Shown here in pieces: positions 8,349-16,745 of a stretch of 64,000 nucleotides of DNA (positions are counted from its first letter, which is position 1; each line of letters starts with the position of its first letter). The stretch covers positions 397,442 to 461,441 of the forward strand of contig CAWDJV010000004.1 in the NCBI GenBank assembly GCA_963802795.1, in the 5' to 3' direction. The notes below the pieces were generated by a model that saw nothing but the letters and a program-made list of their open reading frames with translations, made no database searches and was not told the origin of the DNA. A program made the translations under genes and the position numbers. The DNA is from JAIBJN01 sp963802795 (GTDB taxonomy: Bacteria; Actinomycetota; Thermoleophilia; Gaiellales; Gaiellaceae).

Positions 8349-9456
8349 GTGGCCGAACGGAGCGCCGTAGAGCGAGAGCTCGCAGAGATCGGGACCCAGC
8401 TCTCCTGGGTCCGTGATTACCTTTGACCCTGACGGGTTGAGCTCACGCCTGGCCGAGCTCGAGGCGGCGATGGGGGAGCCGGGCTTCTGGGACGACCAGC
8501 AGACGGCGGCCCGCATCTCCGCCGAGCACGCGCGGCTGTCCCGCCGGCTCGACGACTACGACCGCCTCCGCGGCGAGGCCGACGACCTGGGCGAGCTTCT
8601 CGCGCTCGCCTCGGAGGACGGCGAGCTCGACGAGATCGAGCAGAGCGCCCTCGCGCTGCGACTGCAGCTCGACCGCCTCCAGGAGGAGTCGCTCTTCAGC
8701 GGCGACTACGACGCGGGCGACGCGGTCGTCTCGATCCACGCGGGCACCGGCGGGACCGATGCCCAGGACTGGGCCGAGATCATGCTCCGGATGTATCTCC
8801 GCTGGGCGTCCGAGCGCGGCTTCCGTACCGACCTGCTCGAGGCCTCCCCCGGCGAGGAGGCGGGGATCAAGTCTGCGACCTTCACGGTGGAGGGGGAGAA
8901 CGCCTACGGGACGCTCAAGGCCGAGCGCGGCGTCCACCGCCTCGTGCGGCTCTCGCCGTTCGACCAGGCGCACCGCCGACACACCTCGTTCGCCCAGGTG
9001 ATCGCGAGCCCGCTCGTCACGGACGAAGGCGCCATCGAGGTCGACGAGTCCGACCTCCGGATCGACACGTACCGTGCGAGCGGTGCCGGGGGCCAGCACG
9101 TGAACAAGACCGATTCGGCGGTCCGCATCACGCACCTGCCCACCGGAATCGTCGTCCAGTGCCAGAACGAGCGCTCGCAGCTCTCCAACCGGCAGACCGC
9201 CATGCGGATCCTGCGAAGCCGCCTCGCCGAGCACGAGCTCGAGCGCCGGGAGGCGGAGCTCGCGGCCGAGCGCGGGGAGGTGCTCGACACGGGCTTCGGA
9301 AGCCAGATCCGCAGCTACGTCCTCCACCCTTACCAGCTCGTGAAGGATCACCGCACCGACGTCGAAGAGGGAAACGCCCAGGCCGTGCTCGACGGGGACC
9401 TCGACCCATTCATCCGCGCCTATCTGCTCGCGCACGCGACGGGAGCCGTGGTGTAG
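8349..9456 (+). CDS. prfB: Peptide chain release factor 2 (programmed +1 frameshift)
   Basis: Translation starts at GTG 8349 and runs 25 codons to an in-frame TGA at 8424-8426. A +1 shift at CTT TGA C joins the main frame, giving about 368 residues. RF2 reads UGA and UAA stops. The main part has the peptidyl-hydrolysis motif GGQ, seen in ASGAGGQHVNKTDSAV, and the PCRF domain near HAGTGGTDAQDW. TACGAT at 8335-8340 lies 8 bases before the GTG and there is no Shine-Dalgarno, suggesting a leaderless transcript. It is followed by ftsE and ftsX, a classic actinobacterial order. Annotating from ATC/ATT near 8413 would lose the true N terminus. Confidence 0.93.
8421..8427 (+). promoter_or_regulatory. 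prfB: RF2 autoregulatory frameshift site (CTT TGA C)
   Basis: The slippery codon CTT, the in-frame TGA and the following C match the known autoregulatory site of prfB. When RF2 is scarce the ribosome pauses at UGA and slips +1, so more RF2 is made. The strong AGGGGG element found upstream in Escherichia coli is not evident; CTGGGT at about 8404 is the nearest purine-containing stretch. Confidence 0.88.
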
Positions 9457-9667
9457 TGCGCTTCCGGCCCGACCGTTGCGGTAGAATCGCCTGCCCGTAC
9501 GCAACGCGCCTTCGGGAGTGGCGCCGCCTAGACCTGTGCAGGAAGCGGATCTCACACAACAGTTGGAAGGCCCTCGGGTGCGTGCGGTCGCGCTCGACGG
9601 CGACGGTGCCCGGCCGGCGGCCGCGGCCGAGACTGACACGGGCGTAGTCGAGCCGTCCGGCGCTCCG

Positions 9668-10345
9668 ATGATCGTCTTCGAGACGGTCACGAAGGTGTAC
9701 GAGCCGAGGGTCGTTGCCCTGCGCGAGGCGGGCTTCGTGATCGAGAAGGGCGAGTTCGTCTTCCTCGTCGGCCCTTCGGGCTCGGGCAAGTCGACGATCA
9801 TCCGCCTGGTCCTCAAGGAGCTCGACCCGACGGGAGGGCGGATCATCGTGGGCGGCCGCGAGCTCGCCCGCCTCAAGCGCAGGATGGTGCCGCTCCTCCG
9901 CCGCAACATCGGCTGCGTCTTCCAGGACTTCAAGCTCCTGACCGATCGCACCGCCTTCGAGAACGTCGCCTACGCGCTGAAGGTGCAGGGGCAGTCGAAG
10001 AGCCAGATTCGCGCGAAGGTGCCCGAGATCCTCGCCCTCGTGGGCCTGGGCGCGAAGATGAACAGCTACCCGCACGAGCTTTCGGGCGGAGAGCAGCAGC
10101 GCGTCTCGATCGCGCGCGCCTTCGTCAACCACCCGCCGCTCCTCATCTGCGACGAGCCGACGGGCAACCTCGACCCGGACACCTCCGTCGGGATCATGCA
10201 GCTCCTCTACCGCATCAACCGCACCGGGACGACGGTGCTCATGGCCACCCACGACCGCGAGATGGTCGACAAGATGCGAAAGCGCGTGATCGCCCTCGAG
10301 GAGGGCATCGTCGTCCGCGACGAGCGGCGCGGCGGCTACGAGTAG
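9668..10345 (+). CDS. ftsE: Cell division ATP-binding protein FtsE
   Basis: From ATG 9668 the product is about 225 residues, the usual FtsE length. It has Walker A GPSGSGKST near residue 36, the Q-loop in FQDFKLLTDRTAF, the signature LSGGEQQR and Walker B LLICDEPT. FtsE pairs with FtsX at the divisome, where ATP hydrolysis activates peptidoglycan hydrolases. The frame remains open upstream to a GTG at 9518, which would add a 50-residue Ala/Pro-rich extension; the conserved start MIVFETVTKVY favours 9668. A possible -10 (TAGAAT) lies at 9482-9487. The ftsX ATG follows 3 bases after the stop. Confidence 0.93.
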   Translation: MIVFETVTKVYEPRVVALREAGFVIEKGEFVFLVGPSGSGKSTIIRLVLKELDPTGGRIIVGGRELARLKRRMVPLLRRNIGCVFQDFKLLTDRTAFENVAYALKVQGQSKSQIRAKVPEILALVGLGAKMNSYPHELSGGEQQRVSIARAFVNHPPLLICDEPTGNLDPDTSVGIMQLLYRINRTGTTVLMATHDREMVDKMRKRVIALEEGIVVRDERRGGYE

Positions 10346-10348
10346 CGC

Positions 10349-11224
10349 ATGCGCGTCCGACTCTTCTTCTCCGAGGCGTTCCGGTCGATCGCGACCAACA
10401 TCTCCACGACCGCCGCGGCGATCATGACCGTCCTCATCGGGATGTTCCTGCTCGGGCTCTTCATCGTGCTCGGCACGTGGCTCCTCTCGTGGACCGGCAA
10501 CGTCAAGAAGGACATCGTCGTGAACGTCTACTTCTGCACCCAGGGCCAGTGCGGCGAGGAGGTGAACGAGAAGCAGATCGAGGGCGTCAGGGCGCAGCTC
10601 GCCTCGAACCCGAACGTCGAGTCGTTCGAGTTCATCACCAAGGACAAGGCCCTCGAGCAGATGCAGGAGCGGTACCCCGAGCTCACCGAGGACCTCCCGC
10701 GAAACCCGCTCCCCGCCTCATACGAGGTCGTTCCCAAGGACGCGGAGCTCGTCCAGGAGATCGCCGCCAGCCTCGAGCCCACGCCCGCCGGCGTCGAGCG
10801 GGTGACCTACGGGGAGAAGAAGGCCGAGAAGGTGCTGCACTGGGCCGCCATCATCGGCGGCACCGTTCTCTTCGGGAGCATCATCCTCCTCGTCTCGTCA
10901 ACGATCCTGATCGCCAACACGATCCGCCTGTCGATCTTCTCCCGCCGCCACGAGATCGAGGTCATGAAGCTCGTGGGCGCGTCGAACTGGTTCGTGCGGG
11001 CCCCGTTCATGCTGGAGGGTCTCGTGTGCGGCCTGGCCGGCTCGATCCTCGCCGTCATCCTGCTCTTCGTGGCCGACCGGCTGGCGCTCGGGCGGCTGCT
11101 CGGCGGCGACGACGGCACCGAGCCCTGGGGCTTCCCGTTCATCGCTCTCACCATGATCGGCGTCAGCCTTCTGATCGGCGCGGCCGGCTCGGGCATCACC
11201 ATGCGGCGTTTCCTGCGGATCTGA
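10349..11224 (+). CDS. ftsX: Cell division membrane protein FtsX
   Basis: A 291-residue permease-like partner of FtsE. A first transmembrane segment (about residues 22-45) is followed by a large extracytoplasmic loop (about 50-165) with the conserved VNVYF and FEFITKDKAL segments. Three further membrane helices follow near 170-195, 225-245 and 265-285. In the family the loop contacts and activates cell-wall hydrolases. It sits 3 bases after ftsE and 4 bases before the ctpA-like gene, so the three are very likely one operon. That links divisome signalling to a periplasmic-type protease. Confidence 0.95.
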   Translation: MRVRLFFSEAFRSIATNISTTAAAIMTVLIGMFLLGLFIVLGTWLLSWTGNVKKDIVVNVYFCTQGQCGEEVNEKQIEGVRAQLASNPNVESFEFITKDKALEQMQERYPELTEDLPRNPLPASYEVVPKDAELVQEIAASLEPTPAGVERVTYGEKKAEKVLHWAAIIGGTVLFGSIILLVSSTILIANTIRLSIFSRRHEIEVMKLVGASNWFVRAPFMLEGLVCGLAGSILAVILLFVADRLALGRLLGGDDGTEPWGFPFIALTMIGVSLLIGAAGSGITMRRFLRI

Positions 11225-11228
11225 GACG

Positions 11229-12446
11229 GTGCCGTCGGGGAGCCCGGCAAAACGCTCCGCGGGCGGCCTCCTGAGACGAGCGCTCGCCGTCCTCGGCGTG
11301 TGCGCGCTCGTCGTCGGAGCGTTCGCGCTCGGGTTCCTCCTGACCCGGGCCGCTCCGAGCTCGAGCCCGAGCGCGGCCCCCCTCCAGCGAGACAGGCCGA
11401 TCACGCTGATCGACGAGGTGCGCGCCGAGCTGACCTCCTACTACTACCGCTGGATCGACCCGAAGGTGCTGGCGCGGCAGACGGTCGACGACATCCTCGA
11501 GGGGCTCGAGGATCCCCACACCGACTACCTGACGCGCACGGAGTTCGAGAGCCTCCAGGAGACGACGCAAGGCACGTACACGGGCATCGGGCTCTCGGTC
11601 GGCCCCGCCCGCAACGGCCTGCTCGTCACGTCCGCGCTCAAAGGGCCGGCACGCGAGGCGGGGATCCGGGAGGGCGACGTGATCGTGCGGATCGACGGGG
11701 AGCAAGCCGCGCCCCTGTCCTTCGAGCATTCGCTCGCGCTCGTCAAAGGGGAGGCGGGCTCGCTCGTGCACCTGACGGTGCGGCGGCCGAAGTCGGGGAA
11801 GGCGATCGACTTCACGGTCGTCCGGCGAGACATCGAAGTCCCGCCGATCAGCGCCCACATGATCGAGCTCCGTAAGCGCGACGTCGCCTATCTGCGAGTC
11901 TTTTCGTTCCCGTCCGGCGCCGCACAGAGCCTCGAGGAGGCGACGTCGCGGCTCGTCGAGATGGGCGCGGAGGCGGCGATCATCGATCTCCGTGACAACC
12001 CGGGAGGACTTCTCTCCGAAGCGGTCGAGACCGCCTCCATCTTCCTGGACGACGGCCTCGTCTGCCGGACGGACGGTCTCCACGAGGAGGCCCATCTGTA
12101 CGACGTGACCGGCTTCCCGACCCATCCCGAGCTTCCGCTCGTGGTGCTCGTCGACTACGGGAGCGCGAGCGCGGCCGAGATCGTCGCCGGCGCTCTCGCG
12201 GACAACGAGCGCGCGACGCTCGTCGGCGAGCGCACCTTCGGGAAGGCATCGGTTCAGACTGTCGCCCCGCTCCGGGGCGGCGGAGCGCTCAAGCTCACGA
12301 CGGCGAAATACCTGACGCCGGCCGGCGCCGACATCACGAATGTCGGCATCGAGCCGTCCACTCTCGCCGTCGACGATCCTCTGACCGAGTCGGACGAGGC
12401 TCTGCGAACCGCTCGCAAGACGTTGCTGAAGGTCCTGCGCGGATAA
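11229..12446 (+). CDS. Carboxy-terminal processing protease (S41, CtpA-like)
   Basis: A 405-residue protein starting at GTG 11229. A transmembrane or signal anchor lies at about residues 17-40, then an N-terminal helical part, a PDZ domain (about 95-185, with GIGLSV and GIREGDVIVRIDG) and the S41 catalytic domain. The GSASAAE motif contains the nucleophilic Ser (about 312-314), and the general base is Lys339 in ERTFGKAS. These enzymes trim or degrade extracytoplasmic proteins from their C termini. The close position after ftsEX suggests a role in envelope growth or turnover of cell-wall hydrolases. All catalytic residues are present. Confidence 0.93.
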   Translation: MPSGSPAKRSAGGLLRRALAVLGVCALVVGAFALGFLLTRAAPSSSPSAAPLQRDRPITLIDEVRAELTSYYYRWIDPKVLARQTVDDILEGLEDPHTDYLTRTEFESLQETTQGTYTGIGLSVGPARNGLLVTSALKGPAREAGIREGDVIVRIDGEQAAPLSFEHSLALVKGEAGSLVHLTVRRPKSGKAIDFTVVRRDIEVPPISAHMIELRKRDVAYLRVFSFPSGAAQSLEEATSRLVEMGAEAAIIDLRDNPGGLLSEAVETASIFLDDGLVCRTDGLHEEAHLYDVTGFPTHPELPLVVLVDYGSASAAEIVAGALADNERATLVGERTFGKASVQTVAPLRGGGALKLTTAKYLTPAGADITNVGIEPSTLAVDDPLTESDEALRTARKTLLKVLRG

Positions 12447-12491
12447 GTGCCCCTCCAGGCAATGCGCGCGGTGCAGCATTCCTGAAGGGGC

Positions 12492-14171
12492 GTGAACCAG
12501 CTCCTCGTCTGCGAGCTCGCCCGGCGCGGCAAGCTCCTCGTCGGCGAGCCGTATTTCGAGGCCGGGACGCAGGTCGTGATCGACCGGAAGGGGGCGGGGG
12601 AGGCGTCCGTCGGCGACCTCGTCGTCCTCCGTCCGGGACGCGGGCGCGCCCGGCTCGAGCGGGTCCTCGGGCCCGCGAGCCACATCGAGCCCGTTCTCGA
12701 AGGGCTGCTGTGGCACGAGGGCCTGCGCCGGGAGCACCCTCCTCTCCCGGCCGACCCGCCGGAGGACGAACCGGATCGCGTCGACCTCCGCGGGCTCTTC
12801 ACGTTCACGATCGACCCGGAGGAGGCGAAGGACTTCGACGACGCGCTCAGCGTGCGCCGCGAGGCCGAGGGCGTGCGCGCGTGGGTCCACATCGCCGACG
12901 TGTCCGCCTACGTCCCCGCCGGCTCGCCGCTCGACCACGACGCCGCGGAGCGCGCCTGCTCTGTCTACGTCCCCGGCCGCGTGGAGCCGATGCTCCCGGA
13001 GGAGCTCTCGGCCGATCTCTGCAGCCTTCGTCCTCATGTCGAGCGCCGCTGCGTGACCGTCGAGCTTTTCTTCGACACCGATTTCGAGCCGGGCGTGCCG
13101 CGCTTCTACCGCAGCGTGATCCGGAGCCAGGAGCGGCTCACGTACGGGCACGCGCAGGCGATCCTCGCGGGGCAGGAGCGGGCCGGGGCCGAGCTGGCCG
13201 AGTCGCTGCGGGTCGCAGAACAGGTGGCCGAGGGGCTCCGGCGGCGTCGGTACCGGCGAGGGGCGCTGCGGATCGAGACCGGTGAGATCGCCTTCGCCTT
13301 CGACGGAGATGGGGGCGTCGAGCGGGCCTGGATGGAGGAGGAGCCGCTCGCCCACATGCTCGTCGAGGAGCTGATGATCGTCGCGAACGAGGCGGTCGCC
13401 GAGCTTCTGGCGGGCCGGAAACGCGATGCCCTCTACCGCGTCCACGAGCGCCCGGATCCCCAGGCGGTCGAGCTGCTGGTTTCCAAGCTTGCAGACCTCG
13501 AGGTGCCGACCCCGCCGGTTCCCGAGCGTCTCACGCCCCCGACGGCTGCGCGCCTGGCCGCTCGCGCTGCCGTGGCGGTCTCCCGCTACGTGGAGCAGTC
13601 CGGACGTGGGAAAGAGGCGTATCCCGCCCTCGTGCTCCGCTCCCTCAAACAGGCGCGCTACGACCCGGCCAACCTCGGGCACTCAGGCCTCGCGAGCCGC
13701 GCCTACTGCCACTTCACGTCGCCGATCCGCCGCTACCCGGACCTCGTCTGCCACCGGGCGCTCCTGCGCGAGCTCGGGGTGCTCGACGTCGAGCCGCCCG
13801 CCGACCTTCCCGAGCTCGCCGCGTCGGTCTCCGCGCTCGAGCGGGCAGCCGCGCTGGTCGAGTACCGAGCCGACGAGCTCTGTCTCGCCTGGCTCCTCGA
13901 GCGGCGGCTCTTCGAGGAGGGCTGGGACGCAACCTTCGAGGGTGAGATCGTTGGAGCGATCGGCTCGGGCATCTTCGTCCGCTTCGACGGCGTCTTCGAG
14001 GGCTACGTCCCCGCTCGGCGCCTCCCCGGCGACTACTTCGAGCTGAACCCGCTCGGGACCGCCCTCGTCGGGCGGCGGTCGGGCTCGTCCTACCGTCTCG
14101 GGCACCCGATCGAAGTCCGGGTCGCCGAGGTTCGGCGGTGGGAGGGGAAGGTCGAGCTGACCCCTGCGTGA
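12492..14171 (+). CDS. rnr: RNase II/RNase R family 3'-5' exoribonuclease
   Basis: A 559-residue RNB-domain protein starting at GTG 12492, with GAAGGGG just upstream. The active-site motif DPEEAKDFDDALSV near residue 110 supplies the conserved Asp residues that hold Mg2+. FTSPIRRYPDLVCHR near residue 405 is the RNB signature. The C terminus (about 475-559) is S1-like. It is shorter than E. coli RNase R because the N-terminal helix-turn-helix and cold-shock region is reduced. RNase R works with SmpB-tmRNA to degrade non-stop mRNAs, and smpB and ssrA follow within 4 kb, so the genes are functionally linked. Confidence 0.92.
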   Translation: MNQLLVCELARRGKLLVGEPYFEAGTQVVIDRKGAGEASVGDLVVLRPGRGRARLERVLGPASHIEPVLEGLLWHEGLRREHPPLPADPPEDEPDRVDLRGLFTFTIDPEEAKDFDDALSVRREAEGVRAWVHIADVSAYVPAGSPLDHDAAERACSVYVPGRVEPMLPEELSADLCSLRPHVERRCVTVELFFDTDFEPGVPRFYRSVIRSQERLTYGHAQAILAGQERAGAELAESLRVAEQVAEGLRRRRYRRGALRIETGEIAFAFDGDGGVERAWMEEEPLAHMLVEELMIVANEAVAELLAGRKRDALYRVHERPDPQAVELLVSKLADLEVPTPPVPERLTPPTAARLAARAAVAVSRYVEQSGRGKEAYPALVLRSLKQARYDPANLGHSGLASRAYCHFTSPIRRYPDLVCHRALLRELGVLDVEPPADLPELAASVSALERAAALVEYRADELCLAWLLERRLFEEGWDATFEGEIVGAIGSGIFVRFDGVFEGYVPARRLPGDYFELNPLGTALVGRRSGSSYRLGHPIEVRVAEVRRWEGKVELTPA

Positions 14172-14506
14172 GCCTTCGAAAGAAATTGCCGCTCTTTGCG
14201 CGGAAAGGCCTCCGCGTCCCCTTGCGCCGCCGGGCGCGTCCCTTTAGGTTGCCGCTTGCGCCGAGCACGGAGCGCGACTAGGTCGAAGCCTCACCGGGCG
14301 GCACTACGCGGAAGCGGAAGGTCAGCCGGAGAGGTGGACGAAAGCGCAACCGGCTCGGCGAATTTTTTTGGTCCGGAATCACTCGCCGTTCGGTCATCCC
14401 GGGGTGGCAGACTCTCCCGCTGCGGTGACGGCAGTAGTAGCCCGGGGGACCGGGGCCGCCCCTCGAAAATCTGCTTTGGGGCGGAGTCCCGGCCGCTCTG
14501 GGAAAA
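14172..14506. other. 335-bp intergenic region downstream of rnr
   Basis: No convincing gene is seen. The region holds short GC-rich dyads and one terminator-like hairpin. Its third-position composition in every frame is unlike the neighbouring genes. Nothing resembling a tRNA or a known small RNA was recognised. Confidence 0.5.
14324..14369 (+). terminator. Possible intrinsic terminator of the rnr transcript
   Basis: AGCCGG at 14324-14329 pairs with CCGGCT at 14350-14355, and a run of seven T follows at 14363-14369. The loop is long (20 bases) and the T-run is 7 bases from the stem, so the terminator is weak but plausible. Confidence 0.4.
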
Positions 14507-14917
14507 TCAGGGCTTGCGCTGGAGCGTGGTTTGCAGGTGTCCGCCGTTCCCGGTCGCCGAGAGGTGGATGTCGCACTTGCCGTGCCAGACGGGCACGGGC
14601 AGCCTCTGCTTGTTCACCTCGGCGCGGTAGCCGGACGACCAGTAGCGCCAGCCGATCGTTCGCGACCCGTACCGCGAGTAGCTGCGGTTGTGGCAGGACA
14701 CGTTCGCGTCGACCTCGACCCAGCCACGCGGGCCGCGGGTGTTAGCCCGAAGCGCCTCGGTGCGGTAAGCCGTTTCCGTCGAGAGGGACGCGTAGGTGTA
14801 GGCGGAGGACGTATCCGGGGCGCGGGCGATGGTGTGCCACATGGCTGCGTCGGCGGTGGTGGCGAAGGCCGATGCGCCCACGAGGGCGACGACGACCACC
14901 GCTAGGAGCTTCTTCAC
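14507..14917 (-). CDS. Small secreted protein of unknown function
   Basis: A 136-residue protein with a GTG start; AAAGGGA lies about 6 bases upstream. Residues 1-24 (MKKLLAVVVVALVGASAFA plus TTADA) form a clear Sec signal peptide, so the mature part of about 110 residues is exported. It contains two Cys (near VSCHNR and GKCDIH) that could form a disulfide, and several Tyr/Trp residues in a beta-rich pattern. No family is recognised. It lies in a small accessory block between rnr and smpB together with the Ltp-like gene. Confidence 0.7.
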   Translation of the reverse strand: MKKLLAVVVVALVGASAFATTADAAMWHTIARAPDTSSAYTYASLSTETAYRTEALRANTRGPRGWVEVDANVSCHNRSYSRYGSRTIGWRYWSSGYRAEVNKQRLPVPVWHGKCDIHLSATGNGGHLQTTLQRKP

Positions 14918-14952
14918 TTCGGTCCCTTTCGTGAGGATTCCCCCGGCACCCC

Positions 14953-14970
14953 AGGGGCCAGGGTTCGCTT
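14953..14970. repeat. 18-bp direct repeat, copy 1
   Basis: AGGGGCCAGGGTTCGCTT occurs here and again at 15170-15187, in the same orientation and 217 bp apart. This copy lies in the leader of the minus-strand secreted-protein gene. Confidence 0.8.
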
Positions 14971-15111
14971 ACACGGTTCATGTATCGGCAGCCTCGTCGC
15001 CGTGTAGTTCACCCATCTGGGTAAATCGGGCTCGCCGATGCCCGGGCGCGATTAGGGGACGCGGCCGACCGGAATCTGCCGGCGGGCTGAGAGCCTCGAG
15101 CCCGCAAAGCT

Positions 15112-15143
15112 GAACGCCGCCCCCGTATCGGCGAGCGGCGTTC
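15112..15143 (-). terminator. Hairpin downstream of the Ltp-like gene
   Basis: GAACGCCGC and GCGGCGTTC form a 9-bp stem with a 14-base loop, 44 bases after the Ltp stop on the minus strand. No T-tract follows, so termination is inferred only from its position. Confidence 0.4.
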
Positions 15144-15169
15144 GCGGGGCCTGTGCCCCCCGGAGGTTT

Positions 15170-15187
15170 AGGGGCCAGGGTTCGCTT
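15170..15187. repeat. 18-bp direct repeat, copy 2
   Basis: This is the second copy of AGGGGCCAGGGTTCGCTT. It touches the stop codon of the Ltp-like gene. See the copy at 14953-14970. Confidence 0.8.
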
Positions 15188-15765
15188 TAGAGGCCGGCCT
15201 GGTCGACGCCGTACACGGCCTGCTGCTCGGTGTAGCCCTCGTACTCCAGCTGCTCGATGAGGCCGGTGCGGGAGAAGCTCGAGTAGTCGAGGTAGTCCTT
15301 GGCGGACTGGGCGGCCTGCTTGTTCCAGTTGGGGCTGACGGCCTCCACGGCGTAGGTGGCGTCCTTGGTGGAGTAGCCCTCGTACTTGAGCTGATCGATC
15401 AGGCCTTTCTTGGAGAACGCGCTGAAGTCGAGGTAGTCCTGGGCGCTCTCGCGGGCGTTCTCCTGACCGGCGGTCTCGGCCGGAGCCTCGGGCTCCTCGA
15501 CGGGCTCGGCTTCCTCGACAGGCTCGGGCTCCTCGACCGGGGCCTCGTCGTCGACCGGCTCGGCCTCATCGGCCTCGGCCTGCACTGTCTCGGTCACGGT
15601 CTTCTCGACCGTCACCGTCTTCTCGACCGGCTTCGTGGCGGGCGGCCTGGCTGTGCGCCCACGCGCTGACCTCTGCCGCGCTGCGAGGGGTCGGGTAAGG
15701 GTTCCGGTAGTCCGCTGGTTGGTCGCGCTCAGAAGCGCTCTCAGCGGGCCCGATTCCTGGGCCAC
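15187..15765 (-). CDS. Ltp-type (host cell surface-exposed lipoprotein domain) protein, N terminus unclear
   Basis: The C-terminal half has two tandem copies of a roughly 45-residue module, each reading like AQDYLDFSAFSKKGLIDQL and then YEGYSTKDATYAV. This is the Ltp domain found in actinobacterial and phage surface lipoproteins. In the phage case it blocks DNA injection (superinfection exclusion). Before it lies an acidic Glu/Pro/Val repeat and a VEKTVTVEKTVTETV segment. No signal peptide or lipobox can be found. Sequence upstream of about 15650 has weak codon bias, so the start (GTG 15765 here) is uncertain and the true N terminus may have been lost. Its position next to smpB-ssrA, a common integration area, fits an accessory gene. 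Confidence 0.6.
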   Translation of the reverse strand: MAQESGPLRALLSATNQRTTGTLTRPLAARQRSARGRTARPPATKPVEKTVTVEKTVTETVQAEADEAEPVDDEAPVEEPEPVEEAEPVEEPEAPAETAGQENARESAQDYLDFSAFSKKGLIDQLKYEGYSTKDATYAVEAVSPNWNKQAAQSAKDYLDYSSFSRTGLIEQLEYEGYTEQQAVYGVDQAGL

Positions 15766-15877
15766 ATATAGGCCACACGAGGACGCATTTGGCGCTCTAG
15801 GCGACGTTGGCGACCCGCATGGTTGAGCGAAGCCGGCATGGTTGCTGACCCACTGGCTTTTTTGGTCCAATGGCGGC

Positions 15878-16342
15878 ATGGCCCGCGGGACCAAGCTGAT
15901 CGCCGATAACCGGCGTGCGCGCCACGACTACCATCTCCTCGACCGCTACGAGGCGGGGCTGGTGCTCACGGGCACCGAGGTGAAGTCTCTGCGCGGCGGC
16001 AAGGCGATCCTCCAGCGTGCGTTCGGCGACGTCCGAGGAGGCGAGGTCTACCTCGTCGGCGCGCACATCCCCGAGTACGCGCAGGGCTCCATCTCGAACC
16101 ACGATCCAGACCGCGACCGCAAGCTCCTCCTCCACCGCCGCGAGATCGACCAGCTCATCGGCAAGGTGCAGGAGAAGGGGCTCACCCTCGTGCCGACGAA
16201 GCTCTACTGGAAGGACGGACGGGTCAAGGTCGAGCTCGCGCTCGGGCGCGGCAAGGACGTGCGCGACAAGCGCCGGGACATTGCCGACCGCGACGCCCGG
16301 CGGCAGATCGAGCGGGAGCTCAAGGCCCGCGGCCGTGAATGA
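15878..16342 (+). CDS. smpB: SsrA-binding protein SmpB
   Basis: A 154-residue partner of tmRNA in trans-translation. It begins MARGTKLIADNRRARHDY and has the conserved GTEVKSLR and YLVGAHIPEY segments of the OB-fold. The basic C-terminal tail (GRGKDVRDKRRDIADRDAR) enters the ribosomal A site and mRNA channel. ATG 15878 is preferred over the upstream frame-open start at 15842 because it gives the standard N terminus. The stop region overlaps a minus-strand membrane-protein gene by 23 bp. ssrA follows 400 bp downstream. Confidence 0.95.
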   Translation: MARGTKLIADNRRARHDYHLLDRYEAGLVLTGTEVKSLRGGKAILQRAFGDVRGGEVYLVGAHIPEYAQGSISNHDPDRDRKLLLHRREIDQLIGKVQEKGLTLVPTKLYWKDGRVKVELALGRGKDVRDKRRDIADRDARRQIERELKARGRE

Positions 16343-16721
16343 GGACCACGGCGTGGACCGCGGCGGCGAGGGCGAGGAAGGCAGCCACGGACCACAGCGC
16401 GACGAGGCCATGGGTGTCGAGGTCGGTGTCCGCGACGAGCAGCCAGACGGCGAGCACGGCGGCGGCGAGCGCGCTTCCGACCGCGGCGGCGAACGTGACG
16501 GTTTGCTGGGCGGGGGTGCCGGCGAGAGCCCATTCGAGGATGGCGAACGCGACCAGGGCGGCCCCGAGAAGCTGCGCGTAGAAAGGCGGCTCCGGCAGGG
16601 GAAGCCCGAAGAAGTCGTAGAGGGCGTCCCACGTGGCGGCGAGCAGGAAGACGGCGAGCGCCGCGTTCGAGACGGCGTCGACGCGCAGCACGAGCGCCTG
16701 GCTTAGCCGGGGAACCTCCAT
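16320..16721 (-). CDS. Small four-helix integral membrane protein
   Basis: A 133-residue protein with about four hydrophobic helices (near residues 14-34, 45-65, 70-95 and 105-127) and a short charged N terminus. No known family is recognised. It is convergent with smpB, sharing 23 bp of 3' sequence, and divergent from ssrA, whose -10 box lies 9 bases beyond its start. The codon pattern matches neighbouring real genes, so coding is likely. Function is unknown. Confidence 0.65.
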   Translation of the reverse strand: MEVPRLSQALVLRVDAVSNAALAVFLLAATWDALYDFFGLPLPEPPFYAQLLGAALVAFAILEWALAGTPAQQTVTFAAAVGSALAAAVLAVWLLVADTDLDTHGLVALWSVAAFLALAAAVHAVVLIHGRGP

Positions 16722-16729
16722 CCCGCGGC

Positions 16730-16735
16730 TATACT
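16730..16735 (+). promoter_or_regulatory. ssrA: -10 box of ssrA
   Basis: TATACT lies 10 bases before the first G of the mature tmRNA, a typical -10 sequence and unusually AT-rich for this genome. No good -35 hexamer is visible at the normal spacing. Confidence 0.6.
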
Positions 16736-16745
16736 TTCAGTCTCT

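Larger units (their letters stand above)
14918..15186. other. Intergenic segment bounded by an 18-bp direct repeat, with several dyads
   Basis: No gene is seen. The segment contains the dyad ACCCA-TC-TGGGT at 15011-15022, a possible regulator site. It also holds two hairpins: GGGCT/AGCCC at 15084-15103, and GAACGCCGC/GCGGCGTTC at 15112-15143. It lies downstream of the Ltp-like gene and upstream of the secreted-protein gene on the minus strand. Confidence 0.5.

Noticed and set aside
5937..8426. An 829-residue Arg-rich frame inside secA
   Set aside because: It is a shadow frame, but its last 25 codons (from 8349) are the real N terminus of RF2.
15566..15778. Integrase-like tail in the region upstream of the Ltp gene
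   Set aside because: The peptide has no catalytic motif and the codon bias is poor; it is too short to support an integrase.
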